Assembly: GCA_022447365.1 (NCBI GenBank)
Contig: JAKVBL010000003.1
Coordinates: 558,001-622,000 of the forward strand
Length of the DNA: 64,000 nt
Direction: 5' to 3'
Origin: Oleiphilaceae bacterium
GTDB lineage: Bacteria > Pseudomonadota > Gammaproteobacteria > Pseudomonadales > Oleiphilaceae
Part shown: positions 38,401-44,738 of the stretch, piece by piece
Numbering within the stretch: the stretch's first letter is position 1
Layout of the letters: each line of letters begins with the position of its first letter
Made by a program: the position numbers and the translations under genes
The notes under the pieces: generated by a model
Told to the model about the DNA's origin: nothing
What the model saw: the letters and a program-made list of their open reading frames with translations, nothing else
Database searches by the model: none

Positions 38401-41400
38401 TTTAGCTGATCCGATATCAATCACCGTGACAGCTTATATTAAGGATACTGATCCAGATACCTATTTGATTTCTGAGCTGTCTCACTCAGGCGAATTGATT
38501 GTTTCGATGTTGGACGATTCTGGAATTGATGATCCGGTCATTACTGTAATTGATGGTCCTAACCCGGTTGATCCAGTTGATCCGACCGACCCAATCGATC
38601 CATCGAACCCTAGTGCTGACGGTGATCCACTGACGGGGGCTGTCACTGTAGCAGAAGACGCAGTTTTTGATCTTGAATTGGGTCCGTTAACTCCCATTGA
38701 TGTTAATGAAACAATGAGCAGTGTCACTATCGGTGGTGTGCCAACTGGAGCGATTTTGTCAGCGGGTACGAATAACGGTGATGGCACCTGGACAGTAGAG
38801 CCTGCTGATCTTGACGAGTTGAGCCTTACGCCAGTCGAACATTCCAGTGATGACTTTACATTAACGACTGAAGTAACGTTTACAGAGGGCGATGTTAGTC
38901 AAGTTTATAATGGTTCGGTGGAGGTTACTTTGGAAGCAGTCGCTGATGCGCCTGCGGTGAGTGCGAGTGATGTAAATGGTGATGAGAATAGTGCTATTGC
39001 CTTGGATATCACTGGTAGCCTAGCAGATAACGATGGTTCTGAGTCAGTTACCGGTTACACCATCAGCGATGTGCCGTTAGATGCTACGTTATCGGCTGGC
39101 ACTGACAATGGAGATGGTAGCTGGACGTTGACAGCCGCTGAGCTTGCCGGTCTCACGATCACGCCAGCAATAGGCCATCTAAGCGATATCGTTCTGCAGG
39201 TCACGATTCATAATGAAGATGTTGATCCCGATGATAGCAGCCAAGTCGATAGCAATAGTGCAACGACGTCAATGACTGTAACAATTAATTCGGTTATTGA
39301 TGGCCCGAACCCGGTTGATCCAGTCGATCCGACCGATCCAATCGATCCATCGAACCCAAGCGCTGACGGTGATCCACTGACGGGAGCTGTCACTGTAGCA
39401 GAAGACGCAGTTTTTGATCTTGAATTGGGTCCGTTAACTCCCATTGACGTTAATGAAACAATGAGCAGTGTCACGATCGGTGGTGTGCCAACTGGAGCGA
39501 TTTTGTCAGCGGGTACGAATAACGGTGATGGCACCTGGACAGTGGATCCCGCTGATCTTGACGGTTTGAGCCTTACGCCAGTCGAACATTCTAGTGATGA
39601 CTTTACACTAACGACTGCAGTAACGTTCACACAGGGCGATGTTAGTCAAGTTTACAATGGTTCGGTAGAAGTTACTTTGGAAGCAGTCGCTGATGCGCCT
39701 GCGGTGAGTGCGAGTGATGTAAATGGTGATGAGAATAGTGCTATTGCCTTGGATATCACTGGTAGCCTAGCAGATAACGACGGTTCTGAGTCAGTTACCG
39801 GTTACACCATCAGCGATGTGCCGTTAGATGCTACGTTATCGGCTGGCACTTACAATGGAGATGGTAGCTGGACGTTGACAGCCGCTGAGCTTGCCGGTCT
39901 CACGATCACGCCAGCAATAGGCCATCTAAGCGATATCGTTCTGCAGGTCACGATTCATAATGAAGATGTTGATCCCGATGATAGCAGCCAAGTCGATAGC
40001 AATAGTGCAACGACGTCAATGACTGTAACAATTAATTCGGTTATTGATGGCCCGAACCCGGTTGATCCAGTCGATCCGACCGATCCAATCGATCCAACGA
40101 ACCCGAGCGCGGATGGCAATCCATTAACAGGAACGGTAAGCACGTTAGAGGATACTGAGGTCGATCTTGAACTGGGTCCATTAACCGCTGTTGATAGCAC
40201 TGAAACGATCAGCAGTGTCACGATCGGTGGCGTGCCAACTGGAGCGATTTTGTCAGCAGGTACGAACAACGGTGATGGCACCTGGACAGTGGATCCTGCT
40301 GATCTTGTTGGTTTGAGCCTTACGCCAGTCGAACATTCTAGTGATGACTTTACATTAACGACTGAAGTAACGTTCACACAGAGTGGTGCTAGTCAAGTTT
40401 ATAATGGTTCGGTAGAGGTTACCGTCGAGGCGGTTGCCGATACGCCTATTGTGGCGGCGGCTTCTGACGGCGTTTCAAGTGGCGCTGCAACTGGACAAAG
40501 TTTATTTACTAACGGAGATTTACAAGGAACGCCAACTAATGGGGTCCTTGACGGAATGAATCTCTCTGGTTGGTCTACTGAATTTGGTTCACCAGATGTC
40601 AATGATGAAGATAATGCTGCAGGAGGTGCCGCTGACGGTAGCTGGATCAACACACCTATAATCTCTGGCAATGGAGGAACTTGGGTTGGGATGGGCATCA
40701 TGGAAGATTTCAAAGAGGGTATCTCTCAAACCGTATCTCTAGCAGCAAATCAGGACTACATCATTAGTTTTGAACAGGCTAGTTTTGGGTTGCAGACGGG
40801 CCACCTCATGTTTGAAAACAATGCTTATATCAAAGTGAGTTATACAGGCCCAAATGGCGTAAATACTCTTATAGGTTCAAGTTCGGTTATTAGCGCGCCT
40901 ACATCTTGGGATATGCAAACTATGACCTTTACTGCGCCAGAATCTGGTAGTTATGAAATCATTTTTGAGATAGCCAATCCGGGTGCAGCTGAGTTGGCAT
41001 ATCTTGAAATAGATGGTCTGGAAATCACTGAGGTAGACGACGCCTCCATCGCTCTTGATATTGCCTCTAGCCTGACGGATAACGATGGGTCTGAGTCAAT
41101 TACTGGGTACACGATCAGTGGTGTGCCACTGGACGCAACGTTATCCGCAGGTACTGATAATGGTACAGGAGTATGGACGTTGACAGCAGAGGACGTTGCA
41201 GACCTCAGTATTACGCCAGCGGCGGATTACGAGGGTGATATTGATCTGCAAATAACGGTATACAACGAAGATGTTGACCCAGACGATAGCAGCCAAGTCG
41301 ATAGCAATAGTGCGACGACAACCTTGACCATATCAGTGGAAGCTGATGAAGATGCTCTAGCACCAACGTTAAACTTTACCTTGGGTGATGAACAAATATC

Positions 41401-42922
41401 TGTAGTTGGCAGCATCGAGATCGATAATTTAAACCTTATTCATCAAGGTGTTATCCAGATGAATAGCAACGTTCAAGGCACTAATAATGCCGATTATGTG
41501 ATAATCACGGGTACGCAAAACAACGCCGGCGGTGTGTCAACGTTTAATGGTAATGACTTGATTTATGTACAAGGTTGGGGGAATGCGCAGAACGTCTCTG
41601 TTGACGGCGGCGGTGGCTCCGGTGATACGTTGATGCTGAACATGTCCGCTGTCCAAAGTCTCGCTCCTAGTGGTACAACCTCGGGTTCTGTGACATTTGT
41701 TGGAGGCGGTAACCTAATCTATAACAACATAGAGACTCTTGTTCAGGATACCTCTGACACTGTAACGATGACAAGGAGTTTGTCACTAATGGCGGATTTG
41801 GCTACCGATGATGGCAGTGAGAGCTTATCACCAGTGACCTTCTCAGGCTTTCCCAGTGGTGTCGAGTTGTTAGAAGGCAACACTACTTTGGCGGTGAGTG
41901 ATGGCAGTGATTTTGACATCGCAGTCAGTGCAGGTGTTAGCCGCTCCATGACTATAGAGCATGCAGCCAATGTCAATGTTACGGTAAGCGCTAGCGTTAA
42001 CGCGACTAATATCGCCTCTGGAGATACAGCGACAACTCAAGTTTCGCAAGTGATTGACGACATCCTCGTTGGTCTTGAGTATGAGACTAGCTCGGGTGCA
42101 AGAGGTGTCACCGACGCAGAGGGTATTATTAGCTTTGATCAGCGCGATACCATTCGATTTAGCGTTGGCGCGGTAGTGATTGGTGAGTTAATAGCGGCAA
42201 ATGTTCAAGGCAGAGCAATTTTTCTGACTGATTTCCAACCGGTTAACGGTGCTGTCGCAAGCAGTGATTACTTGACTAATATGGCGGTGTTCTTGCAGTC
42301 TATTGATAGCAACCAGCTGCCAGATGATGGGATCGTTATCGAGGCAGAGACTCGACAGGCGTTTGCCTTGAATGATGCTGATTTGGCGCTCCTATCGCTT
42401 AATGAGGTTAATGTGATGTTGGTCGAAAAGGGTTTCCAGCCGGTGGAGCCTGCCCAAGCATTGCAACATGTGTCTGAGAATCTGGCCGAATACAGTGCAG
42501 ATAACACCGCAATCAATATGGTAGAACTAAGTTTAGATGCGCTAGGTTTGAATTATGCAACTGAAGATGCCGCTCTTAATCCGGGCCAGACTTTGCAAAT
42601 CGAAGGTTTGCCAGAGGAGGCGATAGCCTCTGATGGTAAGTGGGTTGACGGCGTTTTGACTATAGAGCAGGCCCATGCAGAGCAGGTGGCGGATCTGAAA
42701 ATTATCTTACCTGAGCAAGTGGTTGCGGAACTTGAGGTATCTGCGACCATTAAATTAAGCCAGCAGGACGAGACCGATTTGCAGCTCATCGATAGTGATA
42801 TAGTAATGGTTGAGGAGGAGAATGCTATGGCGTTGATGGAGCCTGTCTGTGATTGTCAGCTTTATCCTGATAGTGATGAACAAATAATCATCAGCGCCAG
42901 TGAAGAGGTGCTTGTGGGCTAA
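29429..42922 (+). CDS. Giant tandem-repeat type I secreted adhesin
   Basis: 4,497 residues from the ATG at 29429 (AAGGAG 7 bases upstream). Residues 1-150 are Ser/Pro/Asn-rich and unstructured. The bulk is about 28 cadherin/Ig-like repeats of about 100 residues with the core DxDGSExI..VxISxVPxGAxLSAG and DLxGLTITPPxHSSDDFTL. Breaks include a LamG-like beta-sandwich (about 2090-2265), a jelly-roll carbohydrate-binding-like insert (about 3675-3870) and Pro/Asp linkers of the NPVDPVDPTDP type. The last 290 residues form a separate domain (GLEYETSSGARGVTDAEG) ending in an acidic tail with CDC. I see only degenerate RTX-like traces (GSPGDDTYSFG), no canonical nonapeptide block and no LPxTG anchor. 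Likely a surface or biofilm adhesin. Confidence 0.88.
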   Translation: MSYTPYTDGQNTSRKGKVSGSSNQTYNQHVDKSVDEKQDKPISPEADPVVPRQSELPTKPPAQEAGRDVTTDSVGPISSGTTAPSPVTPTRNTSNLENEGNQIDQSTFGEPLPLPDYDTGAGLNGGFNGVAGASVSGNNNENRIDEMGSEAQDAPVDLDVQVGEAIGIEDTAIALDIDITPGDLASPTTKTLIIISDLPEGSRLSAGVDNGDGSYSLAPDDLDDLFFIPSPHSGDDVRLSVSVIEYEEISSDQDTSVNDEVTLTQEVAADSVSIVEIGRVDTNLDVTVEAIADAPVVVTQQAEGNEDTAIDLNISTSLVDGDGSEKITSIVIADVPFGASLSAGIDNGNNTWTLTESDLSGLTITPPKDSNYDFTLTVRVTVEDTDADSGAKTSAETVTPLPVTVINVIDEITLRDGHTEVNEDSSMQLDIFSMIIGNVDPDSIVSVMFSQVPDGAVFSHGTVNADDTVTVLAEDLAALTLTPPLHDSTDFTLDVMVTHQDEDPDSGVITEASSTAQYHVSVIPVADVPTLQANDISGNEDEPISLDITADLVDLDGSESITAVRFEGVPEGAQLSTGADQGSGVWIVNIDDLASLTIQAPAHSSDDFILSATALVNDVDPESGLVSQVSDTISFNVEVLPVSEQAVVVASARGDEDTAIALNLDISQPDADGSESITDIVISGVPADALLSAGVMDADGKYHLTVGELAGLSYTPSLHDSQDITLTVEVTTEDVDPEGVSQSVEISSHQITVQVDAVADAPTLVMTPATGDEDTAITLDIMASLVDLDGSESVQSIVISDVPVGATLSAGVDNGDNSWTLSVDQLVGLTITPPLHDSEDFSLSVLASVADVDPETGEVSTSETLSTMDVEVNAVVDTATLVDSHVDINEDTAFNIDIQALLVDQDGSESIVSVTFSQVPDGSETLSTMDVEVNAVVDTATLVDSHVDINEDTAFNIDIQALLVDQDGSESIVSVTFSQVPDGAVFSHGTVNADDTVTVLAEDLAALTLTPPLHDSTDFTLDVMVTHQDEDPDSGVITEASSTAQYHVSVIPVADVPTLQANDISGNEDEPISLDITADLVDLDGSESITAVRFEGVPEGAQLSTGADQGSGVWIVNIDDLASLTIQAPAHSSDDFILSATALVNDVDPESGLVSQVSDTISFNVEVLPVSEQAVVVASARGDEDTAIALNLDISQPDADGSESITDIVISGVPADALLSAGVMDADGKYHLTVGELAGLSYTPSLHDSQDITLTVEVTTEDVDPEGVSQSVEISSHQITVQVDAVADAPTLVMTPATGDEDTAITLDIMASLVDLDGSESVQSIVISDVPVGATLSAGVDNGDNSWTLSVDQLVGLTITPPLHDSEDFSLSVLASVADVDPETGEVSTSETLSTMDVEVNAVVDSLRIEGDITRLFEDYSIPLQMSVQLDDLDGSEAISAVAISDLPSGAQLSAGYDDGYGTWILTAAEWQGLEIIPPEHSSDDFVLSIEFTLTDTDPNTGLTSEVQQTLLHTIYIDPVADTPTLTVEDVEGDEDSAIALLVSTDVIDEDGSEEITHIELAGVPAGAQLNKGIDRGEGIWEVSGSDLTGLTITPPPHSSDDFTLTITTFIDDIDSDTGLISKAETSDTLTVVVNEVADTAIIVANDVNGVEDSAIALDISVAVTAGSDETIADIMLLNVPLGAQLSAGIDMGNGEWILTADDLVGLTFTPVEHDSADHTITVVVTTVDQDDDDLSSSQFETQASFMINVEAEADAPNVTAEHALGLVDTPIELNLSADLIDLDGSELFSSLTLSGLPSGATLSAGIDLGNGSYTLTKSDLEDLTLTSAPGDSGNFSLTLTVNSEDTDAESMLTTSASSVVEFDVNVVPLFSASIDEDNILTIDTADIDTEVISIDEMVLDDPSQATVSPLSDGSFEFVPTLHLDGEMGFIVTITDNNGNQLSAPGVVNVAGIADQPLVNIIDYFSLEVPPEPVSGGLDMSSSANPINIDLTDNDFQIIADGVEGDYYDLDEVTGSPGDDTYSFGQLEDGDSFTINSGGGNDTLDFSNYISEQVTIDQIAGIASIDLGNGESATVYFNDIDLFSFSSAVFDGNPHFVSVQAKEWEFEGKSFAINSISDGADRATALIGFAGTLAESFQLETTVATYNLPGPEYKNGAIIFDYVDINNYKAAYMRVGKQGWEFNQIENGIENSDIVADTFVPETITVGEPNAMTLVVDGSVASIVVDGVVKTAYDFGELLNDGSIGIQNHNAESDFTISMAPSNWAPSLLDQQQSMRIDQGSIDSDNVITTATDAEGDILIVQSFTQGSNGAVLDNGDGTFTYTPVDGFLGRDSYQVTISDGFNVSVATVVVDVLPDAALVVENCANYGLNAEASLVDIDGSETLSVMLLDLPVGSIVTDGALTAEVMVIDGISQALLTGFDLGNLEISHPEGFNGSYDLLVNAVASESDTQASASTTLSITTLCDHGVSVSASSISEVEDTVMALNIVVYKGASETAVVQGITISGVPEGVLLSSGVNQGGGVWSLTEAELVGLTLTPIEHQDDNFTLTVDVTTDDINHPSLSDSVEVDIRAQADQPQLTVYDAQTSINQSVELNITPALVDMDGSEQIDHIVITGLPEGATLSAGSAQLDGSVHLTEAELTGLTLQPATDDDNDFVLSVQIHITDTDSDTGAQDSAYIEADLAVSFNDTSVIDGLLGDPLNSSVSTDEDTAVALELGPITPADSDETLSSLTISNVPLLANLSAGINNGFGNWSVPLSDVDGLIFTPSPDSSADVILGTALTISEGTTTEVFTGEVSVEINAVADDVLLDTEITRLFEDYTIPLQMDIGLLDTDGSETFTLVSVSDIPGGATLTADTNSWSDVNTFMITPPIHSSSDFTLSVSVHSQDTDPDTGVISSKVTDSTLTVYVDPEADVPTLTLLSGEINDDNEIPLQIDVALADNDGSEQVSEVILSNIPQSSSLSAGHDLGDGRWSLTVDQLVDLRFIPDGILADPISITVTAYIKDTDPDTYLISELSHSGELIVSMLDDSGIDDPVITVIDGPNPVDPVDPTDPIDPSNPSADGDPLTGAVTVAEDAVFDLELGPLTPIDVNETMSSVTIGGVPTGAILSAGTNNGDGTWTVEPADLDELSLTPVEHSSDDFTLTTEVTFTEGDVSQVYNGSVEVTLEAVADAPAVSASDVNGDENSAIALDITGSLADNDGSESVTGYTISDVPLDATLSAGTDNGDGSWTLTAAELAGLTITPAIGHLSDIVLQVTIHNEDVDPDDSSQVDSNSATTSMTVTINSVIDGPNPVDPVDPTDPIDPSNPSADGDPLTGAVTVAEDAVFDLELGPLTPIDVNETMSSVTIGGVPTGAILSAGTNNGDGTWTVDPADLDGLSLTPVEHSSDDFTLTTAVTFTQGDVSQVYNGSVEVTLEAVADAPAVSASDVNGDENSAIALDITGSLADNDGSESVTGYTISDVPLDATLSAGTYNGDGSWTLTAAELAGLTITPAIGHLSDIVLQVTIHNEDVDPDDSSQVDSNSATTSMTVTINSVIDGPNPVDPVDPTDPIDPTNPSADGNPLTGTVSTLEDTEVDLELGPLTAVDSTETISSVTIGGVPTGAILSAGTNNGDGTWTVDPADLVGLSLTPVEHSSDDFTLTTEVTFTQSGASQVYNGSVEVTVEAVADTPIVAAASDGVSSGAATGQSLFTNGDLQGTPTNGVLDGMNLSGWSTEFGSPDVNDEDNAAGGAADGSWINTPIISGNGGTWVGMGIMEDFKEGISQTVSLAANQDYIISFEQASFGLQTGHLMFENNAYIKVSYTGPNGVNTLIGSSSVISAPTSWDMQTMTFTAPESGSYEIIFEIANPGAAELAYLEIDGLEITEVDDASIALDIASSLTDNDGSESITGYTISGVPLDATLSAGTDNGTGVWTLTAEDVADLSITPAADYEGDIDLQITVYNEDVDPDDSSQVDSNSATTTLTISVEADEDALAPTLNFTLGDEQISVVGSIEIDNLNLIHQGVIQMNSNVQGTNNADYVIITGTQNNAGGVSTFNGNDLIYVQGWGNAQNVSVDGGGGSGDTLMLNMSAVQSLAPSGTTSGSVTFVGGGNLIYNNIETLVQDTSDTVTMTRSLSLMADLATDDGSESLSPVTFSGFPSGVELLEGNTTLAVSDGSDFDIAVSAGVSRSMTIEHAANVNVTVSASVNATNIASGDTATTQVSQVIDDILVGLEYETSSGARGVTDAEGIISFDQRDTIRFSVGAVVIGELIAANVQGRAIFLTDFQPVNGAVASSDYLTNMAVFLQSIDSNQLPDDGIVIEAETRQAFALNDADLALLSLNEVNVMLVEKGFQPVEPAQALQHVSENLAEYSADNTAINMVELSLDALGLNYATEDAALNPGQTLQIEGLPEEAIASDGKWVDGVLTIEQAHAEQVADLKIILPEQVVAELEVSATIKLSQQDETDLQLIDSDIVMVEEENAMALMEPVCDCQLYPDSDEQIIISASEEVLVG
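30781..32060 (+). repeat. Segmental duplication copy A in the adhesin gene
   Basis: About 1,280 bp that recur at 32365-33644, an offset of 1,584 bp (528 codons). The copies are almost identical; I noticed three synonymous differences, all near the left end. The block holds about four cadherin-like repeats. This level of identity points to a recent duplication or ongoing gene conversion. Confidence 0.93.
32011..32376 (+). repeat. Perfect 183-bp tandem duplication in the adhesin gene
   Basis: Bases 32011-32193 are repeated head to tail at 32194-32376. Both are 61 codons, so the frame is kept. The junction cuts a repeat after VPDG and restarts at SETLSTMDVEV, giving one truncated repeat unit. 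It sits at the seam of the larger duplication and probably arose with it. Confidence 0.93.
32365..33644 (+). repeat. Segmental duplication copy B in the adhesin gene
   Basis: The second copy of the 1,280-bp block at 30781-32060. After 33644 the sequence diverges into the VDSLRIEGDITRLFEDY repeat. The right end falls inside the same codon context (GTCGTGGATA) as in copy A. Confidence 0.93.
38554..40430 (+). repeat. 747-bp tandem repeat in the adhesin gene
   Basis: A unit of 747 bp (249 codons) starts at 38554 and 39301 and a third, partial and more diverged unit at 40048. Each unit has a Pro/Asp linker (PVDPVDPTDPIDP), a repeat beginning DPLTG and a repeat beginning ADAPAVSASDVNG. Copies 1 and 2 are nearly identical; the third has changes in its first repeat and is then broken by the carbohydrate-binding-like insert. 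Confidence 0.92.
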
Positions 42923-42933
42923 TTGTTACTCAG

Positions 42934-42986
42934 AGAGTGTCCCTGAAACACTCATCGATATACTAATTAAGGGGGGCACTCTTTTG
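42934..42986 (+). terminator. Terminator of the adhesin operon, with an alternative hairpin
   Basis: AGAGTGTCCC (42934-42943) can pair with GGGGCACTCT (42973-42982, one G-U), followed by TTTT and later T6. A shorter stem GAGTGT (42935-42940) with ACACTC (42948-42953) uses the same left arm, so the two folds exclude each other. It lies 12 bases after the adhesin stop. Confidence 0.55.
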
Positions 42987-43208
42987 TTGATCGTTTTTTA
43001 TAAACAACTACTCGGCGCATGATTAGGTCTTTTTGTTCGAACATATTGACTGGTCTTTATTTGGCAAAAGCCTCTGATTTTTAAGTTTTTAGAGGAAGGT
43101 TTCGGTGTCAAAATTGACGTGTTTTGACTTAATTTGTCGGAACGCATACTTTGTAAGTTATTGATTTATCAGTCTAAATGGCTGTATAAGTCCTCAGTTT
43201 CAGCGTTT

Positions 43209-43232
43209 GAATCCCTGGCTCACCGCCATTTT
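43209..43232. repeat. attR: copy of the tRNA-Ser 3' end
   Basis: Exact 24-base copy of 12,287-12,310 (T arm, acceptor strand, CCA, TTTT); extending left, 3 more bases match after one mismatch. No tRNA body precedes it. It marks the right boundary of the roughly 31-kb island. Confidence 0.88.
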
Positions 43233-43315
43233 TCATTGAAGTCGAATGCCTCCATCTAAGTTGCTTAACTGATAAAACTCTTCGTTATTTGCGTTAATGC
43301 TTAGTTTTTAATTTC

Positions 43316-43933
43316 TCAGTTATCTGAAAATAAATACTTCATCAGTTTGTCTATCGTTTCATCGAATGATTGCTCCGTCCTCGATGAATATTCCTTGAGC
43401 ATGATGAGGGCTTCTTTGGTTACTTGTTCTGTTGAGGGTAGTTCTATCCCGCATAGTTTATCGATTTCACTAACTGGCTCATCTAATGTTAATAGCGACT
43501 CAAGTGCGTCAAGTTCGTTCATTGTTTGACAGCCGGTTATTACGTCGGAGCTTGTCATAGCGACATTAGCTGCAATGCCGATGATTGGAACCGATGAAGG
43601 TACTAATGCTGCGGTGTTGGCGGTTATATTTTTCGCTATTCGGGTTTTAGCGCGCGAGCTGATTGCTCTGGCGTGTTTTGCATTGGCTTTGATTCGCGCT
43701 TGTTGCTTTTTAACCTTCGCGTTTTCTGTTTTAAGTTTCTTATTCTCTTGTTTTATCAATTTTGCTTGCGCTGATTTACTATCTCGCATCAGGTTAGATA
43801 TCGGGATGTGGGTCATAGCACTCGCTAACAGGTCGTAAAACTTAGAACTGGTGATTGAGAGAATGTTCGTTGCTAACAGAGTGAATAGCGTCGCTGCGTA
43901 AATTGATTTTTTCATAAATGATTTTCGATCCAT
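43316..43933 (-). CDS. Unknown envelope protein with coiled coil
   Basis: 205 residues, or 199 if it begins at the second Met (43915, MKKSIYAATL), which starts a better signal/anchor sequence (about 4-28 of that form). A highly charged helix follows (SKSAQAKLIKQENKKLKTENAKVKKQQARIKANAK), clearly a coiled coil, then an Ala/Ser-rich segment with a hydrophobic patch (VPSSVPIIGIAANVAMTSSDVI) and two cysteines. I recognise no family. It is the first gene outside the island and is transcribed toward it. Confidence 0.6.
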   Translation of the reverse strand: MDRKSFMKKSIYAATLFTLLATNILSITSSKFYDLLASAMTHIPISNLMRDSKSAQAKLIKQENKKLKTENAKVKKQQARIKANAKHARAISSRAKTRIAKNITANTAALVPSSVPIIGIAANVAMTSSDVITGCQTMNELDALESLLTLDEPVSEIDKLCGIELPSTEQVTKEALIMLKEYSSRTEQSFDETIDKLMKYLFSDN

Positions 43934-44056
43934 AAATCAAAATTGGTTTATACAGTGCAATTGCTGACTTTCATACTATATACATCGTACTGTTAAATTT
44001 ATTGTTTCATGACGGATGTTCTCCGGAATTTAAGTCTTGGATAAATCGGAGAGTGT

Positions 44057-44608
44057 ATGAATAAGTTAATCAGCTTAGGTATAGCGTGTTTGGTCGCAGC
44101 ACTTAGCGGCTGCGCAGTGAATCAGGAGCTAGTGAAAGATATAAGTTTGGAAACCGAGAAGCATCCAAGAGCAAATCTGGCGGGCTACAAAACTTACAGT
44201 TGGATAGGGTCGACTGCTTTAATGATTGATCCTGGACACAAAATTCATTCTCGGGGATTTAATGGAGGTCTCGAGTTTGAATACCTAGTGAATAAAAAAA
44301 TGCGAGAGCTTGGCTTTTCGCAATTAGCGCAATCACGTGAGCTTGGGATTGCGTATACTGTTGGCGTTGTGACCGATATTCCTGAAATTCCTAACGAGAC
44401 AATGAAGCAGCTTAAATTACTCGGTGACAAGCCTGCGATTGGCCTTCGTATCGTTGCGGTTGATATGGCGACACAAACCCCAGTATGGGCTGGTGGAGTA
44501 GTCGGGAATCTTATGCAGGAACGATCGGATGAAGAGGCTCAGAAGCGATTGGAATACGTCGTTGATGGTTTGTTCAGTGACTTTATACAGCCTGCTTCAG
44601 AGTATTAA
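44057..44608 (+). CDS. DUF4136 lipoprotein
   Basis: 183 residues with a signal peptide and lipobox LSGC (Cys19). The rest fits DUF4136: an early YKTYSW motif, then a central region on a family fold (LGFSQLAQSRELGIAYTVGV) and a C-terminal WAGGVVGNL. The family is of outer-membrane or periplasmic lipoproteins without known activity. It is divergent from the coiled-coil gene. Confidence 0.82.
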   Translation: MNKLISLGIACLVAALSGCAVNQELVKDISLETEKHPRANLAGYKTYSWIGSTALMIDPGHKIHSRGFNGGLEFEYLVNKKMRELGFSQLAQSRELGIAYTVGVVTDIPEIPNETMKQLKLLGDKPAIGLRIVAVDMATQTPVWAGGVVGNLMQERSDEEAQKRLEYVVDGLFSDFIQPASEY

Positions 44609-44738
44609 CGGTTGTCGAGAAGTAAAGGGCTTCAATCGCTTTATCGTATTGAAGCCCCGGTATTTATTTAATCGGATATACGTATTTCAGCCAGCCCAGC
44701 ATTCAGAGCAAAATCCTTCGAATGGCTGATACGTGCAT

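Larger units (their letters stand above)
42923..43315. other. Right end of the island, no gene
   Basis: 393 bases between the adhesin stop and the next minus-strand gene. It holds the terminator structure, an AT-rich stretch without a recognisable gene, the right attachment site at 43209-43232, and then about 80 bases of flanking chromosome. Confidence 0.6.

Noticed and set aside
29426..42922. Many minus-strand open frames of 60-184 codons inside the adhesin gene
   Set aside because: They are opposite-strand shadows of a repetitive, Asp/Ser/Thr-rich coding sequence, recur with the repeats and have no ribosome sites or family features.
29429..42922. The giant adhesin as a second sortase substrate
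   Set aside because: There is no LPxTG-like motif, hydrophobic helix or basic tail at its C terminus.
12216..43315. Intact transposases or insertion sequences in the island
   Set aside because: None seen; no terminal inverted repeats with target duplications and no transposase motifs. The only mobility gene is the decayed integrase.
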